DNA from: JACRDG01 sp963760985
GTDB taxonomy: Bacteria; Desulfobacterota; Desulfomonilia; Desulfomonilales; Desulfomonilaceae
Direction: 5' to 3'
Assembly (NCBI GenBank): GCA_963760985.1
Contig: CAVXFM010000004.1
Location: 186,001-250,000 of the forward strand
DNA length: 64,000 bases
This document shows positions 43,451 through 54,035 of this stretch, one piece after another. Made by a program: the position numbers and the translations under genes. The notes beneath the pieces were generated by a model that did no database searches, was not told the DNA's origin, and worked only from the letters and a program-made list of their open reading frames with translations. Each line of letters opens with the position of its first letter. Position 1 is the first letter of the stretch.

Positions 43451-45658
43451 TTATCCTACGATGGAGGGCATGCTCACTGCCGGATGCTCCTTCTCCTGAA
43501 GGAAGGGATAGATCTCATCTTCGGTAACGCCCACGGACTCGTCGGCTATTCTGTCCGCGAGGTTGGACACGCCTCTTTCTTCACCGAGTTTGTTGATCTT
43601 ATCCTTCAGCATCTCTTTGAGGCCCTTGGGCAACCACACCAGGCGCAGGATGCCTCCCTCAGCAGCCACGAACTTCTTGGAAGCGATGTACAGCTTGCTG
43701 TGGCCCACAAAGCCAGGGGTGATGTTTCCGCCACCCGCGCTACCGGCCAGGGTGGTGAACTTCATACCGCACGGGGTCGGGCCCTTATAATCGCGGTCTA
43801 CGCTCATCACGCCGTTACACACCGGGAGCACTGCTGCGATGCACTCGAAGCAACCGCAGGAGGTCATGGGATCTTCCATGATCGAGTACGCGTTGTACTT
43901 CTGAACCTTACCGCGGGAAGCTCTCTGCACAAAGTCGTTGACGCCTTCCCACTGGCCCAGACGCTCATCGATGACCGTGCCTTTTTCGATCGGCTGGTTC
44001 GGGCCGGTCGGATTGATCTCGTTGGACGCTTTGCAGTCCAGCCAGTTGTACGCGCCGCACAGTCCGGTCCGCTCAGGCGTGACCACACACACGTGGGACG
44101 GTGCGAAGCTCTGGCACAGCGTGCAGGAATAGAAGATCGGCTCGTCTTCGTCGGTCATACCTTCGACGCGGGCATCTCTCGTGGTGTAAGTCTTTTTCGC
44201 TGTCGCGAGGAGTTCCTTGACCTGCTTCTCCTCGGTGAAAATCTTCACCTGCACTTTATCCAAAACTGAGCCGAAGTCCTGATGGTACTTCGCATGGAGG
44301 ATACTACCAAGGTGAGTAAGGCTCAGGCCCTTTTCGACCGCGCCCTTGCCGATACGCACCCATGCGATGTCCCTCTGTCCGATGTGCATCAGGCCCTGAG
44401 CGTAGTTGATCAGGTGGTGGATCTGGCGCTCGAGAATCGGTTCGAAGTCACTCTGCATCTTACGACCTGCGACTTCGACCAGGATGCCCAGAGGCAGTCG
44501 GGTGCCGGGTTTGATGTCTTTCAGGTCAGGACCGAAAAGTTCGACCTTCCCGTCTTCGACTTCATTCATGTCCTTCATGAGGGTCAACTCGACGGCCTGA
44601 GTCTTTCCGCCGCCAGCTTCCATGTAGATGTCTTCTCCACGGATTCTTTCGCCCTCGAAGGCCGGTCCGTAAGCCACAGGAACAGGCACTTCCGTGACGG
44701 TGACTTTCAGGCCGCGCACTTCAATAGCCTTGGCCACGATATCCTTGTGCGCAATATTGGAAACCACGTGCTCGTACGTGCACACGCCGGTGGGCAGGAT
44801 CTCCGGAATGGGCGTGTCCGCGATGGTCGGGAATCCATAGTTGATAACCCCGGCCGCGGCCGCATACCACTCGTCGGAAACGTCGCCCAGCGCCAACACG
44901 AACGCGAACACGCGGTCCTTGTTGTAGATGAGCACCTTGCGGAAGTCGCCCGGCTCGATACCGCCAAAGCTCAATGCGGCCCGGGTAGCAAAACCGACTG
45001 CAAAGATCGCGGACGAGATGTCCGGCCCGAAGGGAACCAGTCGAGTCGGCCAGCCAACCTGCACGCCGGCTTCACGGAGTTGCTGGGAGAATGAAGTGCC
45101 CGCGTGATTCGCTGCCATAAAGACGTACAGGTTCTTCTTCTGGAGTTCCAGCGCCATTTCCGCTGCGATTTCCTTGGTGGGAGCGCTTCCCACTATCGCG
45201 GCGAAACCCGGCGCGGTGCCGTCCACGAACTCGACGCCTCTTTTTCTCAGGATGATGTCGTCCGCGGCGCCCAGCCACAGCTTGTCTTCGGTGGGATCTT
45301 CCGCGGGTATATAGAAATCAGGCTCGTTAATGTAACGAATGGCTTCGATGATCTCGTAATTGAACAGACTGGCCATACCGGCATCCAGGACCGGTCCGAG
45401 GTACGGGAGGTGGTGTCTTTCCCTGACCAGAGGCGGAATCAACTCCTCCGCGCGATCCAGGACTACGCCACAATCGCCCAAATTCTTTACGGGAAATCCC
45501 AAAATTCCGTAAATGACCGGAAGGTAGTAGCCGGTGTTGGGGAATGCGACCTCGTGCTTTTCTCCATACTTCTTCACGGCAATCTCATGTGCTTTCCTGG
45601 CCTTTTCGTAGACCTTATGAGCGCCGGCTATAACATTCGCTGCAATGATCTTGGACAC
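43451..45658 (-). CDS. acsB: acetyl-CoA synthase (CODH/ACS alpha subunit)
   Basis: 735 residues, the full bacterial form (about 730), starting with GTG 45658 nine bases after AGGAGG. It joins CO, methyl and CoA at the Ni-Ni-4Fe4S A-cluster. Cluster ligands are visible: CTLCQSFAPSHVC and LCGAYNW (about 510-535), and the Cys-Gly-Cys motif in SCGCFEC (about 600). The N-terminal domain that docks CODH (AFPNTGYYLPVIYGILG) is present, unlike short archaeal CdhC. Its partner CODH is encoded immediately upstream in the fusion gene. Confidence 0.97.
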   Translation of the reverse strand: MSKIIAANVIAGAHKVYEKARKAHEIAVKKYGEKHEVAFPNTGYYLPVIYGILGFPVKNLGDCGVVLDRAEELIPPLVRERHHLPYLGPVLDAGMASLFNYEIIEAIRYINEPDFYIPAEDPTEDKLWLGAADDIILRKRGVEFVDGTAPGFAAIVGSAPTKEIAAEMALELQKKNLYVFMAANHAGTSFSQQLREAGVQVGWPTRLVPFGPDISSAIFAVGFATRAALSFGGIEPGDFRKVLIYNKDRVFAFVLALGDVSDEWYAAAAGVINYGFPTIADTPIPEILPTGVCTYEHVVSNIAHKDIVAKAIEVRGLKVTVTEVPVPVAYGPAFEGERIRGEDIYMEAGGGKTQAVELTLMKDMNEVEDGKVELFGPDLKDIKPGTRLPLGILVEVAGRKMQSDFEPILERQIHHLINYAQGLMHIGQRDIAWVRIGKGAVEKGLSLTHLGSILHAKYHQDFGSVLDKVQVKIFTEEKQVKELLATAKKTYTTRDARVEGMTDEDEPIFYSCTLCQSFAPSHVCVVTPERTGLCGAYNWLDCKASNEINPTGPNQPIEKGTVIDERLGQWEGVNDFVQRASRGKVQKYNAYSIMEDPMTSCGCFECIAAVLPVCNGVMSVDRDYKGPTPCGMKFTTLAGSAGGGNITPGFVGHSKLYIASKKFVAAEGGILRLVWLPKGLKEMLKDKINKLGEERGVSNLADRIADESVGVTEDEIYPFLQEKEHPAVSMPSIVG

Positions 45659-45693
45659 TGTGTATTTCCTCCTGTGGAAACTTAGGGCTCATC

Positions 45694-45720
45694 CGGGAGA
45701 GGGAACTGCTCCCTCTCCCG
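45694..45720 (-). promoter_or_regulatory. intergenic hairpin between acsD-cooS and acsB
   Basis: An 11-bp perfect stem CGGGAGAGGGA (45694-45704) with TCCCTCTCCCG (45710-45720), loop five, flanked by CAT/ATG. No T-run. Confidence 0.65.
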
Positions 45721-45740
45721 ATGAAGGTCGCTACTCAGGC

Positions 45741-48700
45741 TTAAAGGGCTATCTCACGCCTCATGGCCATGTCCGCGAGCACGCGCTCTCTGGCCTTGTC
45801 GATGCCGAGTGCTTTCCTCTTGGCGTCGATGTGAGCGATGCACCTCTTGGCCATCTCATAGGGGTCTTTCTCCACCATATCCCATTTCCCGCCGTACACG
45901 CTCTCGATGTCTTTGAACAGGTAATTGGTGCACACATCCTCGTTGATCGTCGGGAAGCCTCCGCCGAAGAGCACGTAGCACCCGGAGGCGACGAAGTACT
46001 GGCCGATGGAGACCGCCTTCTCGCTCATCCACTCCGGTGCGACACCCACTGCCGGGACATCGGAGATGTCATCGCCCAGACCGCCGTCCTTGACCACCGC
46101 GGTGGCGGCAATGAGGATTCGGGAGTTGTCCACGCAAGAGCCCATATGGAGACATGGCGGTATGCCGACGGTTTCACAGACTTCCGCGAGACCCGGGCCA
46201 CCGTACTTTGAAGCTGCCTCAGGACTCAACAGGCCGGCCTTGCCGAGGGCTATGGCTGAACAACCGGTGGTGAGCACGAGCACGTCGTTCTTGATCAACT
46301 CTTTGGCCAGGGTCACGTGCAGGTAGTCCTGATTGACTCTTGCATTGCCGCATCCGACGATTCCTGCCAGACCGCGGATCTTGCCGTTGATGATGTTGTC
46401 GTTCAACGGCCTATAGCTGGCTCGGAACATGCCGCCCAGCATGTAGTTGATGGTCTCATGGCTGAATCCCACGACCATGTCCTGCTGCTCGGACGGAATG
46501 GACACCTTGCTCTTGTCGCGATTGGGGAAGTTGTCGATGGCATCCCTTACGATGGCTTTGGCCGTTTCCAGGCCATAGCGCTCGTCATACGAATAGTGCT
46601 TGTACGCGCCCTGCATCTTCGCGATGGGGCTGGTGGTCACTATCTGGGTGTGGAAACACTTGGACAGTTCCGCGAGGCCCTGCATGATGCACTGGACGTC
46701 TACGACCATTGCTTCCACTGCGCCGGTGATGACCGCCAGTTCCTGCTGGAGGTAGTTCCCCGCGATGGGAATGCCGTGACGCATCAGGATCTCGTTGGAC
46801 GTGCAGCAAATTCCGCCGAGGCTTATTCCGCCGCTGGCTCCCTTGCTCTGGGCATATGCGATCATTTCGGGGTCCTGCACCGCCTGCACGATGATTTCCG
46901 ACAATGACGGCTCATGTCCGTGCACGATGATGTTGACCGTATCTTCTTTCAGGCAACCCAGGTTCACTTTGCCCATGATCGGTACGGGCGTGCCATAGAG
47001 GATGTCGGAGAGATCCGTGGCGATCATGGAGCCGCCCCACCCATCCCCGAGCGCGCATTTGGTGGCCAAACGGATGATGTGCTCCATTTCCTGGTTCACG
47101 CCCATGTGCGTCATGTGCATGACTTCCACGACACCCCGGTCGATTCCCGTGGGAACGACCCCTTCTTTTCTCCAGATTTCCTGTCGCTTCAGCGGCGCAC
47201 GTTTGACGTTGAGTAATTCGCCGTCTTGCTGGCCGTACTGGCCCAGGGCCACCTCGCCCACTTCGATGGCGATGTCCTTGACGTCGCGGCCTTCGGTTTC
47301 CACACCGTAATCCATGGCAACAGCGATGAGCTTCGGAATGTCCTTGATCTGGTAATCAGGAAGTTCTCCCTTGGCCGCGTGGAGGAAGGTGTGCGCCACA
47401 TGGCGGCCGTGGTCACTATGCGCTGCTGCTCCGGCTGCGACCATACGGGCAAAGTTTCTCGCCGCGATGGTCTCCGGGGTGGCGCCGCACACGCCGCATC
47501 GTTTCTTTCTCTCTTCGGGGGTTTCGGTCTTGCCCTTGGGCGGAAGCACACGGCAGGGACCCATGTTGCAAATCTTGCAGCAGGTGCCGCCTTTGCCGAT
47601 AGGGCACGCGCTCATCGCTCTCGCGCGATGGAACGCGGTGGTATAACCCTCTGCGTCGGCCCTTTTCAGCCCTTCGAGGGTAACTTCACAACTGGTGTGT
47701 TTCGTCCAATCCGCAGGTCCCAATTCTCTTTTCTTTGCGGGTGGGGCAGGAACTGCCGCTGCCGCCTTGGCTGCAGGCGCTGCAGCCGGAGCGGGGGCAG
47801 CCGCTGCGGGGACCTGGCCTGAAACGAGCGCTCCAAGGCCGGAAGCGAGGTTCTTGACGGCCCTGAACACGCCTACCATTTCCTTGAGGCCCTGCACATC
47901 ATCCTTGGTCAACTGTCCCATAAGCTCTTCCTCTTCTACAGCCACTGGCTTTGCGGCTACAGCGGCGGGTTTTTCAACTTTCGGGGGCTCTGCTACTTTC
48001 GGAGCCGGTTCAGGCTTTGGAGTCTCTTCTACCTTTGGGGCCGCGGCTGCCTTCGGAGCGGGTGCGGGTTTGGCCGCTGCCGCGGGCGCAGGCTTCGCGG
48101 CTGCAGGGGCAGGAGCTGCTGCGGCTGCCGGTTTGGCCGGGGCCTTGGGGGCTTCTGCCCCGAGAGAGAGGTCCACCGCCATAGACTCCAGATCCGTTTC
48201 CACCATAATGTCCGAGATATATTTGCGGACATGCTCCAGAGTCTTGGGATGCCTGACGATGAGAAGGTCGCTCCCTGCCTGCAAAGCGCTGATCGCGGTG
48301 ATGACTTCCAGGTTGATACCGCGCACTGATGCTTCGCCGAGTTTGGGGTCTTCGCTGGTGGGGAGTTTCGCTTCTTTGGTCTTCCAGACCTCTTCCGCGA
48401 TGTTGTTAATGAGCGGGTATTGCAGCTTTTCGTCGTTCTGGGTCAACGCAGCTTGACGGATTCTCTCCATGATCGAGTAGCAATACTCCATGCCGTATCC
48501 CACAGAGCCGGTCGTGGGATCGACGAGAATCCTGTCAGTAGGCACGCCGAGGTTTTCCAGAAGGATGTTCAACTGCTTGGCAAGGTTGATGTCGATAGGA
48601 GTGTTTGCGGCAACGGTGTGCTTATATGCAATGGCAGCGGCCCCGACCTGCTTGTAATTGCCTTCGGTCACGGGACCTATTACGACGTTCAACCCGGAGC

Positions 48701-49138
48701 AGGCTTCCGCGACGGCCTTGAGCACTTCCGTGTTTTTCTCGTCGCTGGACACCCCCCACACAATCAGGGGAACATTGATCGCCTCCGCCACTTTTTTGGC
48801 GGTCTGAGCAGCCTGTTCTGCGGGGAGATTTTTCCCGTTGGGGTCCACGCCCTGGAGCCAGAGGCAGACCACATCCGCTTTGTACACGTCCACGCATTTC
48901 TTGGCCCAGGCGACCGGATCACCGAGCACGTCTTTAAACGGCTCAAGCGCTTCTGCTGCCCATTCTTCGGGCTGTATGTCCAGCACTTGCAACGCCAGTT
49001 TCGGGGCGTGGGCCAATTTTCCTTCAAAGGAGTAGAAACTATACGCCGTTTCTCCCCTACGACCACTTCACATCCTGGTTTACCTATCTTGATTTCACGA
49101 ATTTTTCCGGAATACTTAACCTTGGGCAACTCAGCCAT
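45741..49138 (-). CDS. fused corrinoid protein small subunit (AcsD) and CO dehydrogenase (CooS); one-base shift near 49055
   Basis: 1132 residues when one G is restored in the CCCC run at 49054-49057; ATG 49138 follows GGAAGGTGG. Residues 1-320 are AcsD/CdhD (KYSGKIREIKIGKPG, then GETAYSFYSFEGKLA after the shift, later LDIQPEEW and ILVDPTTGSVGYGMEY). Residues about 326-473 are an Ala/Pro/Lys linker holding a short helix (LTKDDVQGLKEMVGVFRAVK). From about 475 the chain is CooS: CPIGKGGTCCKICNMGPC with a later CGVCGA (B/D clusters), HGHEPSLSEI, GGICCTSNEIL, GCGNARVNQDY, GSCVDNSR and SGCYVLFGG (C-cluster ligands). No stop or start separates the parts. In the acetogens I know these are separate genes. 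CooS oxidises CO; AcsD pairs with AcsC. Confidence 0.92.
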
Positions 49139-49216
49139 AAGCCACCTTCCTTAAGGGGAGCTGTTTCTCAGAAGGATCTGATTGTCTCGGTAGTAAAAAT
49201 TTCCTCAATGCACTTC

Positions 49217-49451
49217 TCAGGCGGGATTCTTTCTCTTTTCGCTCCCGAACCATTCCTTCGAATACCAATATCTTTCTGCGGTCGTGAGGTATTTTTTTAC
49301 CGGGTTGCTTCCCTCTCCGATGTTGACGACGTTAATATTTTTTCTCCATTGGTACCGGTCTTCATCAGCACCTTTGGCGTAGGTCGGCAGCAAGATTTTC
49401 ACTTTCTTCCCGTCGAACCGTTCTTTTTCCTCGGTACTGGTCTCCAGCCAT
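49217..49451 (-). CDS. small hypothetical protein heading the acs operon (frameshifted at 49434)
   Basis: 77 residues if one base is removed at GTAC 49434-49437 (minus strand CAGTACCGAGG). ATG 49451 is preceded by AAGGAGAGGAG, a strong ribosome-binding site, and the downstream frame runs open to 49217. The protein reads MAGDQYEEKERFDGKK, then VKILLPTYAKGADEDRYQW, a conserved-looking NINVVNIGEG and a lysine/aromatic tail. No cysteine, no signal. It ends 79 bases before acsD-cooS. Unknown; regulatory or assembly protein for CODH/ACS would be guesses. Confidence 0.55.
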
Positions 49452-50039
49452 AGGGTACTCCTCTCCTTGCTCGAGAATTTTCAATCTAACGGCAAAAAAC
49501 TGCCTGGGGACTTACTTTTCCCGGGAATTCGGGATTGCGATGGGTTAGTCGCTTTATTATGATGCAGGTGTTCCGCTTCTGCAATAATTTTTTGCGAAAA
49601 TTCCGCTGATAACACGATTTTGCGAAATACGCGCGCTTTCCGGGACCTGACGAAACTCTCGGCCGGTTGACATCGTCACAAGGGCAAGGTTCCTCGGGCT
49701 GTGCGGTGTTGTCCCCGCGGCAGGTCAGACGGGCCTATTCGGCGGTCACTTCTCATGATTTTAGAATATCACCCTCACCTGTAAGAGTCAATACGCGTCA
49801 ATCATATGGAAAAACCTTCGCTCTTTGTGGCAGATCTCCCATGGTTCAGGCACGCGCGCGATGGCTCAATGGTGGCAAGTGAACTTGTTTGACGTGTTGT
49901 CGCGGTTCGGGTATCCTCGACAATAGAAATAGGCGTCTTTTGACTTACCCGCGAGCGGCCTGAGACAGGAAGGCTCCTGTGCGACGACATAGGCCTCCAC
50001 CTGAGCCGCGCGAGGAATACCGGAACGAAATTCCACGAT
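49452..50039. promoter_or_regulatory. upstream region of the acs operon and hybrid kinase
   Basis: About 590 bases between divergent genes. On the minus strand a TTGCAG (49584-49579), 17-base spacer, CATAAT (49561-49556) combination could drive the acs operon. Two direct TTTTGCGAAA boxes (about 49590-49600 and 49618-49627) lie upstream and could be operator half-sites. Both are weak, pattern-only calls. Confidence 0.35.
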
Positions 50040-53000
50040 TTGAGCATTGCGAATCAGGGGCGAGCGAGGCAAGTCCGGGAAACGGACAACGGGGGTGATC
50101 CTTTGCCAGAGAGAGTGCTTTACCGTCCAGCCGGGGGCCTTTGGATCGTCATTTTCGTCGCGGTCGCTTCGGTTCTTGTGGTCGGCGGGTACGCGTATTA
50201 CCGGTACGAAACTGATCGCATTCGGCAGGAAAAGTATCAAGATCTCAGGACCATCGCGAACCTGAAAGCGAACCAGATCCGGGAGTGGCGGCAGGAGAGA
50301 CTCGCTGACGTCTCGACGTTCTCCAAGGCTCCTTTCTTCGGACAGGGGCTCCAGGAGTGGCTCCGAGACAGGGCTAATCCCTCGCTTCGCACGAAGGTAC
50401 GCGACAGACTCGTACTGCAAAAGAAAGAACAAGGTTACGCAGACGTTCTCCTCCTTGACACGGAATGCCGCGTTCTTGTGTCCGCGGATTCTCACCCACC
50501 TCCGCTGAGTCCTAAAGCAAAGCAGGTTGCCGAGCGCGTGCTCGCCAATCATACTCCGATGCTGAGCCACCTCTATCGCGGGTCGAACGGCCTCGTGTGC
50601 ATGGATGCCGTGGCGCCGATCATCGACAATGACGGCAGGCCCGTTGCCGTGTTGATTCTCAGGACCAACGCGCAATCTCTTTTGTATCCGGTGATCCAGT
50701 CCTGGCCTACTCACAGTAAGACTGCGGAAACACTGTTGGTGCGCAAGGAAGGCGAAGGAATCCTTTTCCTCAACGATCTTCGTTTCCGGCCTCACGCTGC
50801 CTTGTCGTTGCGAGAACCCCTTACCCTGACTGACCTGCCCGCCGTCCAGGCGGTGCTGGGCAAGCGAGGAATGTTCCAGGGCAAGGATTATCGAGGAGTG
50901 GAAGTGCTCGCTGACCTGCGGGCTGTTCCTGATTCGCCCTGGTTCATGGTGGCCAAGGTGGATACAAGCGAGATCCTGGCTGAAGCTCGATACCGCGGCG
51001 GGGTGGTCGTCCTCTTTGTGGCGATCTTCGTCATCCTCGCGGCGAGTATAACCGCGTTCGGGTACAGATATCTCCAGGCCCACCTGTACCGAGACCTTTA
51101 CCGTTGGGAGCGAAGCCAGCGAGAGGCTCAGGAAAAATTTCGTACCACCTTGTACAGTATTGGTGACGCGGTCATCACCACGGATGTCCACGGCCACGTA
51201 GAGCAGATGAATCCCGTGGCAGAGCGGCTCACGGGCTGGTCTGAGGACAAAGCCAGGGGAAAGCCGCTGCCTGAGGTTTTCCGTGTGATCAACGAGCACT
51301 CCCGCGAAGTCGTGGACGACCCGGTTAAGCGAGTCCTCAGCGAAGGCATGGTAGTCGGCCTCGCGAATCATACGCTGCTCATCGGCCACGATGGCACGGA
51401 GTATCCCATAGCTGACAGTGGTGCGCCCATTCGTGACCCCTCCGGGAGCATTATCGGTGTGGTGCTGGTCTTTCGCGATCAAACAGAGGAACGAAGGGCC
51501 CAGGCAGCTTTGGAAGCAAACGAAGAAACGGTACCGCACCGTAGCCGACTATACGTATAATTGGGAATACTGGATTACGCCTGACGGGCAGTTCGCGTAT
51601 TGCTCGCCGTCGTGCGAGCGTGTGACCGGTCACCGGCGGGATGAATTTATCAATGATCCCATGTTGCTCGGTCGGCTAGTCCATCCGGATGATGCGGCGG
51701 TTTGGGGTCAGCATGAGTACCACGCGATAACGTCCTTTGACAATTGCGACTTTGACTATCGCATTGTCGATCGCTCGGGAAAGGTAGTCTGGATAGCTCA
51801 CTGTTGCACTCCGGTTTTCAACGACAAAGGCGAATTCCTCGGACGCCGCGTATCCAATCGCGACATCACGGCTCGCAAGCGGGCCGAAGAGGCTCTCAGG
51901 GAAAGCGAAGAACGGTACAAAGCCACGTTCAACAACGCGGCAGTCGGCATTGACCTGGTAGACCCAGAGGGAAGATTCCTCGCGGCAAACGGCACGCTGT
52001 CAAAGCTTTTTGGCTATACACCTCAGGAACTGCGGAACCTCAGTTTTTTCGACCTCAGCCATCCGGATGATATCGCCAAATCCAGGCAGTTGCACGAAAC
52101 GCTCGTGCGAGGGGACACTGAGGGGTACAGGCTGGAAAAGCGTTACTTGCGCAAGGACGGAGAAGTGCTCTGGGCGGATACAAGCGTGTCAGCGATTCGG
52201 GATGCTGACGGCAAACACAGAGCCACCGTGGGAGTGATTGTCGACATCACGCAGCGTAGGAAATCGGATGAGGCTCGCGTCCGTCTGGCCACTGCGGTAG
52301 AGCAGGCTGCGGAGGCAATCGTCATTACCGACACCCGAGGGACCATCCTGTACATAAACCCCGCGTTTGAACAGACCACGGGATATACAAGGGAAGAAGC
52401 GCTGGGAAACAATCCTCGGATTCTGAAAAGCGGGCTGCAGGACGAGAAATTCTACCAGCGCATGTGGGCGACCATCTCGGACGGGAAAGTCTGGAGCGGA
52501 CGTTTCATAAACCGGAAGAAAGATGGTGAATTATTTGAGGAAGACGCGTGCATTTCACCGGTAAAGGATGCTTCGGGCAACATCGTGAATTACGTGGCGG
52601 TAAAACGAGATGTGACCAGAGAGGTCACGCTGCAGAGGCAACTCCTCCAGGCTCAGAAGATGGAGGCAATCGGCACGCTGGCAGGGGGCATCGCTCACGA
52701 CTTCAACAATCTCCTTCAGGTGACGCTCGGCTATTCGGAACTGCTCCTTGGAGAGAGAACCGAAGAGGATCCTGACCACGCGGATCTGCAGAAGATCTTT
52801 CATGCGGCTCAGAGCGGAGCGGAACTGGTGCGCAGTCTGCTCACTTTCAGCAGAAAGGTTGAGCCCAACCCGGTGCCCATGAGTCTGAACACCCAAATTC
52901 GGCACGTGCAGAAGCTCTTGGGCCGCACGATTCCGAAGATGATCGACATTCGATTGAATCTTGCAGAGGACCTTGCAAGGGTCAACGCTGACCCTGCCCA

Positions 53001-53780
53001 GATGGAGCAGGTCCTCATGAACATGGCCGTCAATGCCCGGGATGCGATGCCTGACGGGGGAGTTCTCACGATAGAGACAGAGAACACGAAGCTTGACGAA
53101 GAGTACTGCAAACTTCGGGCTGAGACCGAACCAGGGGACTATGTCTTGCTCACGGTGTCCGATACAGGCCGGGGAATGGATCGGAAGACCGCGGACCATA
53201 TTTTCGAACCCTTTTTTACGACAAAGGAATTGGGGAGAGGAACAGGGCTCGGACTGGCCATGGTGTACGGGATTGTGAAACAGCACGGAGGCCATGTGGT
53301 CTGTTACAGTGAACTAGGAAAGGGAACTGTCTTCCGGGTGTATTTGCCCGCGATCTCCTCGGATGGGGAAAGCGCATCAGCATCGTTCCAGGAGAAGCCA
53401 CCGGGCGGTACGGAAACCATACTGCTGGTCGATGACGAGGACATGGTTCGTGATCTGGGTGTACGGATACTGAAACGGGCAGGGTAACACGGTAACTCAC
53501 CGCGGCAAACGGCCAAGAAGGGCTCAAGGTGTTCGAGGAACACAAGGAACAGATCGCTCTCGTAATGTTGGATCTTATTATGCCCGTCATCGGTGGCAAG
53601 GATTGTCTCATCAATATCCTCCAGGTCGATCCTCAGGCCAAGGTCCTGGTGGCCAGCGGCTATTCGGCAGACGCATCCACGCACGAATGCATCGCGCTCG
53701 GGGCCAGGGGGTTCGTGGCCAAGCCGTTCAGATTCGAGACCCTGTTGCAACGGGTTCGCAAGGCGTTGGATGAGAGCTGA
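50040..53780 (+). CDS. hybrid sensor histidine kinase (sensor, PAS domains, kinase, receiver; two frame breaks)
   Basis: 1245 residues when the break at GTAC 51531-51534 (one base) and two extra A at 53484-53496 are repaired. Start uncertain (TTG 50040 or TTG 50103). Order: TM (IVIFVAVASVLVVGGYAYYRY, about 35-55), periplasmic sensor (about 60-320), second TM (about 325-345), then four PAS/PAC domains: one ending at VFRDQTEERRAQ in the first frame, and in the second frame one with WITPDGQFAYCSPSC, one with DLVDPEGRFLAANG and one with VITDTRGTILYINPAFEQTTG. HisKA follows with IAHDFNNLLQ (phosphoacceptor His), HATPase_c with NMAVNARDAMPDGG, DTGRGM and GTGLGLA, and a receiver (VDDED, then MLDLIMPVIGGKD). 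It is followed by a sigma-54 regulator. Confidence 0.9.
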
Positions 53781-54035
53781 CAGTCGGTCGCGAAAAGAGA
53801 GGCAGCACCGGCATGCATTGCTCTCAGGTCTTGAAGAGAGAGTCTTACAAATGCGCAGAATGTCAGGCAGACCACACATTCGCGAACGCCAACACGTATG
53901 CATAGGGAACATTGCAGGCATCAAAAGAGTTTCTGCCCCACCTGAGAGAAGACTCCATTCATGAAATCATCGCTCCTGCAATTGAAATCCACATGACAGT
54001 TCGTTAGGATGGCTCCCACGTGAGAGGGTAAGATC

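Noticed and set aside
43484..45094. Plus-strand frames over acsB
   Set aside because: Antisense shadows of a well-supported gene with full family signatures.
47695..48456. Long Ala/Gly-rich plus-strand frame across the CODH gene
   Set aside because: It is the complement of the Ala/Pro linker of the fusion protein; GC-rich codons leave the opposite strand open. No motif or ribosome-binding site.
49054..49057. Programmed frameshift in acsD
   Set aside because: No slippery heptamer or stimulatory structure; many other genes in the window carry similar single-base shifts, so a common non-translational cause is simpler.
49667..49672. TTGACA on the plus strand before the hybrid kinase
   Set aside because: No -10-like hexamer 16-18 bases downstream.
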